Below, one piece after another: positions 45,567-53,525 of a stretch of DNA of 64,000 nt. This stretch comes from Streptomyces olivaceoviridis (lineage in GTDB: Bacteria > Actinomycetota > Actinomycetes > Streptomycetales > Streptomycetaceae): assembly GCF_014650115.1 (NCBI RefSeq), contig NZ_BMUI01000007.1, forward strand, positions 328,729 through 392,728, given 5' to 3'. The stretch's first letter is position 1. Every line of letters starts with the position of its first letter. Position numbers and translations under genes: made by a program. The notes beneath the pieces were generated by a model. The model was given only the letters and a program-made list of their open reading frames with translations. It made no database searches and was not told the DNA's origin.

Positions 45567-45596
45567 TTGGTTTTCATTTTCATCTGGCGCTAGTGT
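45567..45596. promoter_or_regulatory. Zur-like box and promoter between the divergent zinc genes
   Basis: TTTTCATTTTCA (45571-45582; TGAAAATGAAAA on the other strand) resembles the first half of the Streptomyces Zur consensus (TGAAAATGATTTTCA), with a poor second half (AACCA). For the plus strand, TTGGTT (45567-45572) and TAGTGT (45591-45596) with 18 bases between could be -35/-10, so the box covers the spacer. The AT-rich patch stands out in this GC-rich DNA. Zinc-dependent repression of both directions is expected. Confidence 0.65.
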
Positions 45597-45627
45597 GCTG
45601 CTCATCCACCCCAAGGAGGGAACAGCC

Positions 45628-45864
45628 ATGTCCGCCCACTGCCAACTCACCGGCCGACAGCCCGGCTTCGGCCATCACATCTCCCGCTCGCACCGGCGGA
45701 GCAAGCGCCGTTTCGACCCCAACATCCAGAGCAAGCGCTACTGGCTGCCGAGTGAAGGCCGGCACGTCCGGCTCGCGCTTTCCGCCAAGGGCATCAAGAC
45801 GGTCGACACCATCGGCATCGAGGCCGCGGTGGCCCGCATCCGCGCCCGTGGAGGGAAGGTCTGA
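45628..45864 (+). CDS. rpmB: Ribosomal protein L28 (zinc-free paralogue)
   Basis: A 78-residue bL28. CQLTGRQPGFGHHISRSHRR, then SKRRFDPNIQSKRYWLPSEG, are standard. Only one of the usual zinc cysteines remains (position 5), so it is a zinc-free form. ATG 45628 follows AAGGAGGG. Its stop overlaps the S14 start (TGATG), so the two are co-translated. Confidence 0.95.
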   Translation: MSAHCQLTGRQPGFGHHISRSHRRSKRRFDPNIQSKRYWLPSEGRHVRLALSAKGIKTVDTIGIEAAVARIRARGGKV

Positions 45865-46169
45865 TGGCGAAGAAGAGCAAGATCGCGAAGGACGGCCAGC
45901 GGCGCCTCATCGTGGCCCGATACGCCGCGCGCCGCGCCGCATTGAAGGCGATCATCGCGCTCCCCGGAAGCTCCGACGAGGACCGCGCCGCCGCCCAGCG
46001 GGAACTACGCCGGCATCCCCGCGACGCCAGCATCACCCGCCTGCGCAATCGCGACTCCGTGGACGGCCGCCCGCGCGGCTACCTGCGCGCATTCGGCCTG
46101 TCCCGCATCCGAGTACGCGAGATGGCCCACGCGGGCGAGCTCCCTGGCGTGACCAGCAGCAGTTGGTGA
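45864..46169 (+). CDS. rpsN: Ribosomal protein S14, zinc-free long form
   Basis: A 101-residue uS14 of the C-minus type: AKKSKIAKDGQRRLIVARYA, RNRDSVDGRPRGYLRAFGLS, RIRVREMAHAGELPGV. The zinc cysteines of the short form are replaced. It directly follows L28 in a two-gene unit. Together with S18, L31, L33 and L28 it forms the full zinc-starvation set. Confidence 0.95.
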   Translation: MAKKSKIAKDGQRRLIVARYAARRAALKAIIALPGSSDEDRAAAQRELRRHPRDASITRLRNRDSVDGRPRGYLRAFGLSRIRVREMAHAGELPGVTSSSW

Positions 46170-46318
46170 CACGGCACGCCAGGGGCTCACAACGGGCGCG
46201 TCGGCAACACAGCCCGAATCTGTGCCCGGTTTCGAACGCGCCTTCCGCCACTCTGAACGGGGGCGGGCGGCGGCACCGGCTCGTGGCGATCTACAACGAG
46301 CCGGTGGGTACGGCCTGC

Positions 46319-46347
46319 CCCGCACGCGGACGGCTTCCGCGTGCGGG
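46319..46347. terminator. Hairpin
   Basis: CCCGCACGCGGA (46319-46330) pairs with TCCGCGTGCGGG (46336-46347) with five loop bases. It lies 150 bases after S14 and 20 bases beyond the protease relic, so it may have belonged to either (the intact protease copy also ends with a hairpin at 9471-9508). Confidence 0.6.
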
Positions 46348-46367
46348 ACCCCGGGCCGACCGGAAGA

Positions 46368-46445
46368 TCAGCTGGTCGTCAGGGCGGTGTCGTCCACGGC
46401 GAAGCCGGTCTACAGCGCGGAGTCCTCCACGCCGTTGAACTTCCG
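46368..46445 (-). pseudogene. 3' relic of an M4 protease gene
   Basis: On the minus strand the last codons read KFNGVEDSAL and, in another frame, GFAVDDTALTTS, matching the end of the protease at 9547 (FTGVEDAYLATDFVVDDTAL). About 75 bases remain. It is joined directly to an IS110-like transposase relic upstream, marking a deletion junction. Confidence 0.65.
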
Positions 46446-46800
46446 GCGATGACCAGGACGGCTTTGAGCTGGTTGATCGCCTGGGTACGGCTCGCGCGGC
46501 GGCCTGAGCGTCGAGCGGGTCGGCCGGCTCAGCAGATTCAGGTCTTCGAAGTGAACCGGACCGGGTAGCGGGACAGGCCCGCGCCGAAGGTGCCGGTGCC
46601 CTCCGTACCGGCCCGGCGCACCGCACCCCGCTTGCGGGCCCACACGAGCAACTGCCGGTAGCCGGCCGCCATCACGGGAAAGGACTCCGTTTCCAGGATC
46701 TTCCCGAGCGGGGAAATCACGGCGGCGACATGCACCTCGCCGTGCGTGTCCACGCCCAGGACGACCACGTGCTGGGTTGATGGCACCGGCCCGCTCGGGC
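46446..46800 (-). mobile_element. IS110-like transposase relic
   Basis: The frame from about 46800 reads VVVLGVDTHGEVHVAAVISP and ILETESFPVMAAGYRQLLVW, then EGTGTFGAGLSRY, the N-terminal DEDD domain start of IS110-family transposases. Shifted frames then give PVDAQAAARAV-like and AINQLKAVLV pieces (the middle of the protein), with the part between deleted. Only about a third of the gene remains. No IS ends were found, as expected for this family, which lacks inverted repeats. Confidence 0.75.
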
Positions 46801-47087
46801 GGTCTGAACCGTGATGGCGCCTGATCCTCGGCAGGGCCCCTATGGGGACACGCGTTGCAGCTCGGTACCAGCAGCCGCCCTCCCGCAACGACGGTCGACA
46901 CGCCTATGACTGGACACTTCGGTCATAGATCTCATGAGTCAGACCCCCACCCGGGACGGCATTGCGCAACCGTCCCACTCATCACGGCACAACGGCATGA
47001 CTCGATCACTGCCGGATGGCTTCGTCCGATCCTGCTGCGCCGCGCGGCCGGGTTTTGCCCCCGCATTACCGCCCCATGACCATTTGT
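46801..47087. other. Gap before the iron operon
   Basis: About 290 bases with no gene. Beyond the operators listed next nothing else is recognisable. Confidence 0.35.
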
Positions 47088-47101
47088 CTACAGGTCTGTA
47101 G
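47088..47101. promoter_or_regulatory. BlaI/CopY-like operator (CTACA-N4-TGTAG)
   Basis: CTACAGGTCTGTAG is a perfect 14-base dyad of the TACANNNNTGTA class bound by BlaI/MecI/CopY repressors. The same form (CTACA-GAAT-TGTAG) is found before the BlaI gene at 56565-56578. It lies about 80 bases before the efe start, overlapping a plausible promoter region. An outer GACCAT/ATGGTC pair extends the symmetry. Confidence 0.55.
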
Positions 47102-47121
47102 TCATGATGGTCCAGCCTTAG

Positions 47122-47140
47122 TTAGGGTTGCCTACGCTAA
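47122..47140. promoter_or_regulatory. Iron-box-like dyad (DmdR/IdeR type)
   Basis: TTAGGGTTGCCTACGCTAA fits the Streptomyces iron box (TTAGGTTAGGCTCACCTAA) at most symmetric positions, with conserved TTAG and CTAA ends. It lies 40 bases before the efe start codon. It supports iron-dependent repression of the operon. Confidence 0.7.
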
Positions 47141-47179
47141 CGGAGGCTGCTCGTACGGAGGCCGCCCGGGGAGGGTCGC

Positions 47180-49210
47180 ATGTGGGATGACGCGTTTCCG
47201 AGTTTCCTGATCGGGCTGCGGGAGGGGCTCGAAGGGGGACTCATCGTCTCCATCCTCATCGCGACCCTTGTGCGGGCGGATGCCCGCTCCCGGCTGCCGC
47301 AGGTGTGGACGGGCGTACTCGCGGCGATCGCGCTCGCCATGAGTTTCGGCGCGGTCCTCACTTTCACCGCGGCCTCCCTGTCGGCGACCGCGCAGGAAGC
47401 CTTTGGCGGCACCCTCAGCGTGATCGCGGTCGCGTTCGTCACCGCCATGGTGTTCTGGATGCGCCGCTCGGCCCGCAGCCTGTCCGGTGAGATAAAGGAG
47501 AAGGTCACCGGAGCCCTGGCCATGGGTTCGGGTGTGCTGATTCTCACCTCCTTCCTCGCCGTGGGCCGGGAGGGTCTGGAGACCGCGCTGTTCCTGTGGA
47601 CCACGGCCCAGGCGGCCGGTGAGTCTTCCGGCCCGCTGGCCGGCGCCGCGATCGGGCTGATCCTTTCGGCCGCCCTGTGCTGGGGCCTGTACCGGCGGGT
47701 CCTGAAGATCAACCTGACGAAGTTCTTCACCGCCACCGGCGTGGTCCTGATCGTGATCGCGGCCGGCGTTCTCGGTTACGGGCTGCGCGACCTGCAAGAG
47801 GGTGGAGTGCTGCCCGGCAAGGCGGCCTATGCCATCGACCTGAGCGGCAGTATCGACGCCAGCTCCTGGTACAGCACGCTGGTGCAGGGCGTGTTCAACC
47901 TGACGCCGGCCATGACCTGGTTGCAGGTCTTGGGTTACGCGGGCTATCTCGCCGTGGTCATGACGCTGTTCGTGCGCGGCCTGCGCGCCACGGCACCGAA
48001 GCCGGGCTCCGGCAAGGCGGCGCCAGCCCCGGACACTCCGAGGCCCGCGCGGCGCCGCCCTGCCTGGGTGGTTCCGGTCGTCGTCGTCACCGTCCCCGCG
48101 CTCCTCGCGGGTCTCGCCGTCGCCCTCGGCCGCCCGAAGCCCGGCGCCGCCCAGACCGTCGCCGTCTCGGAGAAGGACTGCGGCGAGGGTTTCACCGCGC
48201 CGAGGCCCGGCCGGCAGACCTTCCAGATGCACAACACCGGCGACAAGACTGCCGAGGTGTACCTCGTCGACCCGGCCACGAACGCCGTCTACGGCGAGAT
48301 CGAGGGCCTGGCCCCCGGCACCACCCGCTCCTTGGTCGCCACCGTCGCCGGCGGCACCTACGCCTGGCGGTGCGTACCCAGCGGCGGCACCCCGGTCACC
48401 TCCCAGGCCGTCCGCGTCACCGGTGGCGGGGCTGCGAAGGCGGTCGTCCCGGTCTCGGAACACGACCTCTCCGGCCCGCTCGCGCAGTACCGGAGGTACG
48501 TCGAGGAGGGCTTGGCCGCGCTCGTGCCCCAGACCCGCACCCTGGCCGACGACATCAGGCACAACCATCTGGGCAAGGCCCGTACCGACTGGCTCACCGC
48601 GCACCGCACCTATGCCTCCCTCGGCGCCGCCTACGGCACCTTCGAGGACTTCGACCGGAAGATCGACGGAAGGGCCGACGGACTGCCGGACGGCGTGCAC
48701 GACAAGGATTTCACCGGCTTCCACCGCATCGAGTACGGCCTGTGGCACGGCGAGCCCGCCGCCTCGCTCACCGCGCCGGCCCAGCGACTGGCCGCCGACG
48801 CCGCCGGCCTGCGGACAGCCTTCCCGCACCAGGACTTCGACCCGTCCGACCTGCCGCTGCGTGCCCACGAGGTCCTAGAGAACACACTGCAGTTCGAGCT
48901 GACAAGCGACACGGACGAGGGCAGCGGCACCAACCTCGCCACCGCCGACGCCAACCTCGCCGGCACCCGCGAGCTGCTCACCGTCCTCAGGCCGCTGCTC
49001 ACCAGCCGCTCTCCGCACCTGCTGCCGACCGTCGACGCGGACGTCGCACGGCTGCAGCAACTCCTCGACTCCGCCCACCACGGCAGCCACTGGACCCCCG
49101 TCAAACAGCTCGACCCCACCGACCGCGCCCGCGTCGACGGGGCCACCGGCCAGCTGCTGGAGGACCTGTCCCCCGTGCCGGCCCTGCTGGAGATCCGGAA
49201 GTCCGCCTGA
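47180..49210 (+). CDS. efeUO: EfeU-EfeO fusion: iron permease joined to imelysin-domain protein
   Basis: A 676-residue protein. Residues 1-270 are an FTR1/EfeU permease with seven helices and two REGLE motifs (GLREGLEGGLIV and AVGREGLETALFLW), which bind ferric iron. A linker and an extra helix (about 300-318) lead to a cupredoxin-like region (about 330-415, KDCGEGFTAPRPGRQTFQMH) and an imelysin/M75 domain (about 425-670) with GFHRIEYGLWHG, the GxHxxE motif. In most genomes these are separate EfeU and EfeO proteins, so this is a gene fusion. Ferrous iron is oxidised and imported with EfeB, encoded next. ATG 47180 follows GGAGGG. Confidence 0.9.
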   Translation: MWDDAFPSFLIGLREGLEGGLIVSILIATLVRADARSRLPQVWTGVLAAIALAMSFGAVLTFTAASLSATAQEAFGGTLSVIAVAFVTAMVFWMRRSARSLSGEIKEKVTGALAMGSGVLILTSFLAVGREGLETALFLWTTAQAAGESSGPLAGAAIGLILSAALCWGLYRRVLKINLTKFFTATGVVLIVIAAGVLGYGLRDLQEGGVLPGKAAYAIDLSGSIDASSWYSTLVQGVFNLTPAMTWLQVLGYAGYLAVVMTLFVRGLRATAPKPGSGKAAPAPDTPRPARRRPAWVVPVVVVTVPALLAGLAVALGRPKPGAAQTVAVSEKDCGEGFTAPRPGRQTFQMHNTGDKTAEVYLVDPATNAVYGEIEGLAPGTTRSLVATVAGGTYAWRCVPSGGTPVTSQAVRVTGGGAAKAVVPVSEHDLSGPLAQYRRYVEEGLAALVPQTRTLADDIRHNHLGKARTDWLTAHRTYASLGAAYGTFEDFDRKIDGRADGLPDGVHDKDFTGFHRIEYGLWHGEPAASLTAPAQRLAADAAGLRTAFPHQDFDPSDLPLRAHEVLENTLQFELTSDTDEGSGTNLATADANLAGTRELLTVLRPLLTSRSPHLLPTVDADVARLQQLLDSAHHGSHWTPVKQLDPTDRARVDGATGQLLEDLSPVPALLEIRKSA

Positions 49211-50547
49211 TGACCACCGCACACCACCGCATCGACCCCGCCCGCAGCGAAGGGAACGCAGTCATGCCGTCCGCCGAAACCCCCGCCCCGCAGGGTGGCT
49301 GCCCGGCCGGCGCCGACCGCCGCTCCTTCGTGAAGACGGCCCTCGGCGCCGGAGCCGTCGGCGCGGTTCTGGGCGGCGGCGGCCTCGCGCTCGCCGAGAG
49401 CGGCGGTGGCACCGCACAGGCGGCAGCGCAGACGGCGAACGCCACCGCAGTGCCCTTCCACGGCCTCCACCAGGCCGGCATCATCACCCCCGCGCCGGCC
49501 GCCGCCACCTTTGTCTCCTTCACCGTCATCGCCGAAGACCGAGCGCAATTGGTGGAGTTGCTGAAGACGCTCACCAGCCGGGCCCGCTTCCTGACCTCCG
49601 GCGGCGTTCCCGCCGACCTCGGCGTCGGCGCCCCGCCCTCCGACAACGGGATCCTCGGCCCGACCGTCCCCGCCGACGGCCTCACCATCACCGTCGGCGT
49701 CGGCGCGTCCCTCTTCGACGACCGCTACGGCCTCGCCGGAGCGAAACCCCGCCGCCTCACCCCCATGCGGACCTTCCCCAACGACAACCTCAAGCCCGCC
49801 GAGTGCCACGGTGACCTGTCCCTGCAGATCTGCGCCAACCGTCAGGACACCGTCCTGCACGCGTTGCGGGACATAGCCCGGCACACCCGTGGGGCCATGC
49901 AGATCAAGTGGCGCATCGACGGCTTCCAGAACACGCCCCGACCCACCGGCGCCCAGCGCAACCTGCTCGGCTTCAAGGACGGCATCGCCAACCCCGACGT
50001 CGCCTCGTCCCGGGAAAGCAACCGCCTCATATGGGTCGGGGGCGGCGCCGGCGAGCCCGCATGGGCCAGGGGCGGCAGCTACCAGGTCGTACGGATCATC
50101 CGCATGCTCGTCGAGTTCTGGGACCGGGTCTCCCTCACCGAGCAGGAGAAGATGTTCGGCCGCCGCAAGGACACCGGCGCCCCGCTCGACGGCGTCAAGG
50201 AGACCGATGTCCCCAACTACGCCAAGGATCCGCACGGCAACGCGATCCCCCTCGACGCCCACATCCGCCTCGCCAACCCACGCACCGCCGCCACGGACGA
50301 CTCCCGTATCCTGCGCCGCGGCTACAACTACGACCGCGGAATCGACGATGTCGGCAACCTCGACATGGGCCTGGTCTTCTGCTGCTACCAGCAGGACGTC
50401 AAGCGCCAGTTCGAGGCCACCCAGACCCGGCTGATCGACGAACCCCTCGTCGACTACATCTCGCCCACCGGCGGCGGCTACTTCTTCGCCCTGCCCGGGA
50501 TCCGTGACACCAAGGACTGGTTCGGCCGCGGGATGCTCACGAGCTGA
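49210..50547 (+). CDS. efeB: EfeB: secreted DyP-type peroxidase
   Basis: A 445-residue haem peroxidase. A twin-arginine signal (DRRSFVKTALGAGAVGAVLG) targets it outside. LLGFKDGIANP contains the GxxDG motif with the catalytic Asp, and the C-terminal NYDRGIDDVGNLDMGLVF carries the region of the haem-binding His side. It oxidises ferrous iron or extracts it from haem in the EfeUOB system. ATG overlaps the previous stop (ATGA). The N-terminus before the Tat motif is about 34 residues long (the start at ATG 49264 would be shorter). Confidence 0.92.
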   Translation: MTTAHHRIDPARSEGNAVMPSAETPAPQGGCPAGADRRSFVKTALGAGAVGAVLGGGGLALAESGGGTAQAAAQTANATAVPFHGLHQAGIITPAPAAATFVSFTVIAEDRAQLVELLKTLTSRARFLTSGGVPADLGVGAPPSDNGILGPTVPADGLTITVGVGASLFDDRYGLAGAKPRRLTPMRTFPNDNLKPAECHGDLSLQICANRQDTVLHALRDIARHTRGAMQIKWRIDGFQNTPRPTGAQRNLLGFKDGIANPDVASSRESNRLIWVGGGAGEPAWARGGSYQVVRIIRMLVEFWDRVSLTEQEKMFGRRKDTGAPLDGVKETDVPNYAKDPHGNAIPLDAHIRLANPRTAATDDSRILRRGYNYDRGIDDVGNLDMGLVFCCYQQDVKRQFEATQTRLIDEPLVDYISPTGGGYFFALPGIRDTKDWFGRGMLTS

Positions 50548-50572
50548 CACAGATTCCTCAAGCCCGACCCGT

Positions 50573-50703
50573 GCCGTGCCCGGGAAACCCTGATGGCCGA
50601 GGTCTGGGACGAGAACTGGTTCGGCTCCACCAAGACCCTCGACGTCACCATGGCCGGGCTGCGCCGCCGCCTCGCGCAGGCCGCCGGTCTTCCCGGCCGC
50701 CGC
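50573..50703 (+). pseudogene. Response regulator C-terminal fragment
   Basis: The frame reads RETLMAEVWDENWFGSTKTL, then DVTMAGLRRRLAQAAGL, the winged-helix block of the regulator at 21877-22602 (TLMAEVWDENWFGSTKTLDVT, TMASLRRRL), with the receiver absent and no start. It appears immediately after the efe operon. It is a duplicate left by rearrangement. Confidence 0.8.
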
Positions 50704-50712
50704 TCATCGGGT

Positions 50713-51381
50713 TCAGTCCGCGTTGGGCCGGGCGAGGCCGTGGTCGTAGGCGAAGATCACGGCCTGGATCCGGTCGCGGGCTCCGATCTTGGCCAGGACG
50801 CGGCCGACGTGGGTCTTGACGGTCGACTCGGAGAGCACGAACCGGGCGGCGATCTCTCCATTGGTCCAGCCCTTGCCGACGGCGACGAGGATCTCCCGCT
50901 CGCGGTCGGTGAGGGAGACGAGCCTCGGGTCCTCCGCGGCGTCACCCCGGTGGGCGGGGACGTACTGAGCGAACTCGTCCAGGAGGCGGCGAGTGAGGGC
51001 GGGCGCGATCACGGCGTCGCCGGAGGCGACGGCGCGGATCCCCGCGAGGAGCTCCTCGGGGCGCGCGTCCTTGAGGAGGAACCCGCTGGCCCCGGCCCGG
51101 ATCGCGGCGTGGACGTACTCGTCGAGGTCGAACGTCGTGAGCACGAGGACGTGTGAGCGGCCGCCGGCGGCGACGATGCGGCGGGTGGCCTCGATCCCGT
51201 CCATGCCGGGCATGCGGACGTCCATCAGGACGACGTCCGGGCGCAGTTCGGCGGCCTTGCGGACGGCTTCCGCGCCGTGGGCGGCCTCCCCGACGACGTC
51301 GGTCTCGGGGACGGAGTCCAGGAGCAGGTGGAAGCCGTAGCGCTGCAGCGGCTGGTCGTCCACGATGAGGACGGTGGTCAC
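50713..51381 (-). CDS. NarL/LuxR-family response regulator
   Basis: A 222-residue regulator. The receiver has IVDDQPLQRYG, the phosphorylation Asp in DVVLMDVRMPGMDG, TTFDLDEY and GASGFLLKD. The C-terminal LuxR helix-turn-helix reads LTDREREILVAVGKGWTNGE, then IAARFVLSESTVKTHVGRVL. It is the output of the kinase encoded just upstream and probably controls the ABC genes of the same operon. It could bind the palindrome at 54571-54590. Confidence 0.93.
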   Translation of the reverse strand: MTTVLIVDDQPLQRYGFHLLLDSVPETDVVGEAAHGAEAVRKAAELRPDVVLMDVRMPGMDGIEATRRIVAAGGRSHVLVLTTFDLDEYVHAAIRAGASGFLLKDARPEELLAGIRAVASGDAVIAPALTRRLLDEFAQYVPAHRGDAAEDPRLVSLTDREREILVAVGKGWTNGEIAARFVLSESTVKTHVGRVLAKIGARDRIQAVIFAYDHGLARPNAD

Positions 51382-52667
51382 CGGTCACCGCCCCGGGGCG
51401 TGAGGTCGAGGACGGCGTCGACGCTCCATCCTCCGCCGTCCGTCGGTCCCGCACTGACGGTTCCGCCGTACAGAGCCGCTCTCTCCCGCATGCCCACCAG
51501 GCCGTGTCCTTCCTCGTTCGGCGGGCCCGGCCGTGCGGCCGGGCCGGTGTCCTGGACCCGGATGCTCAGCCGGGCGCCCGTCACGACGACCGCCAGGTGC
51601 ACCCGGGCGGCGTCGGCGGCGTGCTTCATGGTGTTGGTGAGGGCTTCCTGGACGATGCGGTACACCGTCAGCTGGACCCCGCCGTCCAGGGCCTCGACGT
51701 CGCCGGAGGTCCGGTAGACGACCTCCAGTCCGGCGGCGCGCACGGTGGCGCACAGTGCGCCGATGTCCGCGATGCCGGGCTGCGGGCTGAGCTCGGGCCC
51801 GCCGGCCGGACCGTCCCCGGCCTCGCGCAGTACGCCGAGCACGCGCCGCAGCTCGCCGAGGGCCTGCCGGCCGGTGTCGCCGATGAGCCGCAGGGCCTCC
51901 TTGCCCCGTTCGGGGGCGATGTCGGTGGCGTAGGCGCCGGCGTCGGCGAGCGTGATGATGACGGACAGGTTGTGGCCGACGATGTCGTGCATCTCGCGCG
52001 CGACCCGGGTGCGTTCGGTGGCCGTGGCCAGCCTGCTGCGCTGGTCGCGCTCGATCTCCAGCCGGGCGGCCCGCTCCCGTAGTCCGGCGAGCTGGGCCCG
52101 GCGGATTCGTACCATGAGGCCGAGCGCGAGGGCCGCCGTCGCCGTGCTCAGCAGGAAGAACAGCGCGTCCCAGACGGACACGGCCGAGGACGCGCGGACC
52201 GCGACCAGCAGCATGGCGCCCGCCATGACCGCGCCGGCCCACGGCAGCCGCCGTAGCCGCCCGTGCAGGGCCAGGCTGTACAGGGCGACGAAGAGCGCGA
52301 CGTCAGCGCGCAGCGCCGCGCCCAGGCACCATTGGAGGACGAACACCGCGGCGATGACACCGAAGGCCACCATGGGCTTGCGTCGCCGCCACAGCAGGGG
52401 CAGTACCAGTCCTGCCTGCAGTGCCAGCATCCCCGCGACGGGCAGCTCGGTGAAGGCGAGCCGGAAGCGGCGCGGTCCGTCGCCGTCGTCCACACCGCCG
52501 CGCAGCAGGTCGGGCAGGCAGAACATCAGGAAGACGAGGACCACGACCACGGTGTCCAGCACCCAGGGATGTGTCCGGTCGGCCTGCCGCAACCGCTGGC
52601 CGCCCCGGGACAGCCGGGCGACCAGCGGTCCCATCCCGCTGATGTCATCGGTGGTCACGGACGTCAC
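51378..52667 (-). CDS. HisKA_3-type sensor histidine kinase
   Basis: A 429-residue kinase with five or six membrane segments in its first 190 residues, a coiled helix, then AREMHDIVGHNLSVIITLAD (dimerisation box with the phosphorylated His), and an ATPase domain with VQEALTNTMKHAADAARVHL and GHGLVGMRERAALYGGTVSA. Typical of the NarL-pair kinases that sense the membrane. Its end overlaps the regulator start (ATGA). GTG 52667 begins it. Confidence 0.93.
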   Translation of the reverse strand: MTSVTTDDISGMGPLVARLSRGGQRLRQADRTHPWVLDTVVVVLVFLMFCLPDLLRGGVDDGDGPRRFRLAFTELPVAGMLALQAGLVLPLLWRRRKPMVAFGVIAAVFVLQWCLGAALRADVALFVALYSLALHGRLRRLPWAGAVMAGAMLLVAVRASSAVSVWDALFFLLSTATAALALGLMVRIRRAQLAGLRERAARLEIERDQRSRLATATERTRVAREMHDIVGHNLSVIITLADAGAYATDIAPERGKEALRLIGDTGRQALGELRRVLGVLREAGDGPAGGPELSPQPGIADIGALCATVRAAGLEVVYRTSGDVEALDGGVQLTVYRIVQEALTNTMKHAADAARVHLAVVVTGARLSIRVQDTGPAARPGPPNEEGHGLVGMRERAALYGGTVSAGPTDGGGWSVDAVLDLTPRGGDR

Positions 52668-52685
52668 CTGTCCATGGTGCGGGCG

Positions 52686-53525
52686 TCAGGCGTCGGTGCG
52701 CGCGAGCCGGTACGCCGCACCGCCCAGCGCAAGCGCCGCCCAGCACAGGAAGACCAGCAGCCCGGCGCCCGGCGACAGTGACGTCGAGTCGTGGGTCAGC
52801 GCGAACATCGACTCACCCGCGTTGGACGGCAGGTAGGGGCTGATGTCGTCCTGCCAGGAACTCGGCAGCAGGGAGATCAGCCCCGGGATCAGCATCAGGG
52901 CGGCGACCAGCACCGAGATCCCGCCGGCCACCGACCGCAGCAGCGCGCCCAGGGCGACGCCGATCACTCCGACCAGGCCGAGGTAGAGCCCGGCGCCCAG
53001 CAGACTCCGCAGTACACCAGCGTGTGAAAGGCTCATCGCCGCGGGCGTGCCCGAGACGATTCCACTGCCGAACAGGAAGGCGACGAACCCACCCACCGTC
53101 CCCACGACCAGTGCGACCAGACCGAACACGGTCGCCTTGGACCACAGCACGGGCAGCCGGCGGGGAACCGCCGCGAGGGTGGAACGGATCATGCCGGTCG
53201 AGTACTCGCCCGCCGTGACCAGCACGCCGAGCACGCCCAAAGCCAGCTGGGCGAAGTTCGTACCGAAGAGGGACAGGCTGACGGCCGTCGAATCGGCGAA
53301 ATCCCGGTCCATGTGGCCGGAGCTGATCCCCGACTTGTAGCGACTCGCGGAGATCAGGCCGAAGGCCACCAGGAACAGCAGGCCGAGGCCCAGTGTGATC
53401 CAGGTCGAACGCAGGGACCACAGCTTGGCCCACTCGGAAGCGAGCACGCGCCGTCCGGTCACCCGGTAGGCGGGGCGGGCGGGAGTGATCCTGCGTTCCT
53501 CTGAGGTCGCGGTGAGGATGCTCAT
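52686..53525 (-). CDS. ABC-2 type transporter permease
   Basis: A 279-residue permease with six membrane segments: the N-terminal basic stretch then SEWAKLWSLRSTWITLGLGL is the usual start of the ABC-2 exporter group. AGEYSTGMIRSTLAAVPRRL is the cytoplasmic loop that meets the ATPase. It overlaps the ATPase stop by four bases. Exported substrate unknown; groups like this often confer resistance to peptides or drugs. Confidence 0.9.
   Translation of the reverse strand: MSILTATSEERRITPARPAYRVTGRRVLASEWAKLWSLRSTWITLGLGLLFLVAFGLISASRYKSGISSGHMDRDFADSTAVSLSLFGTNFAQLALGVLGVLVTAGEYSTGMIRSTLAAVPRRLPVLWSKATVFGLVALVVGTVGGFVAFLFGSGIVSGTPAAMSLSHAGVLRSLLGAGLYLGLVGVIGVALGALLRSVAGGISVLVAALMLIPGLISLLPSSWQDDISPYLPSNAGESMFALTHDSTSLSPGAGLLVFLCWAALALGGAAYRLARTDA

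Noticed and set aside
47677..50547. A 956-codon frame across the efe genes
   Set aside because: Arg/Pro/Ala-rich shadow of the real efe frames; it has no domain.
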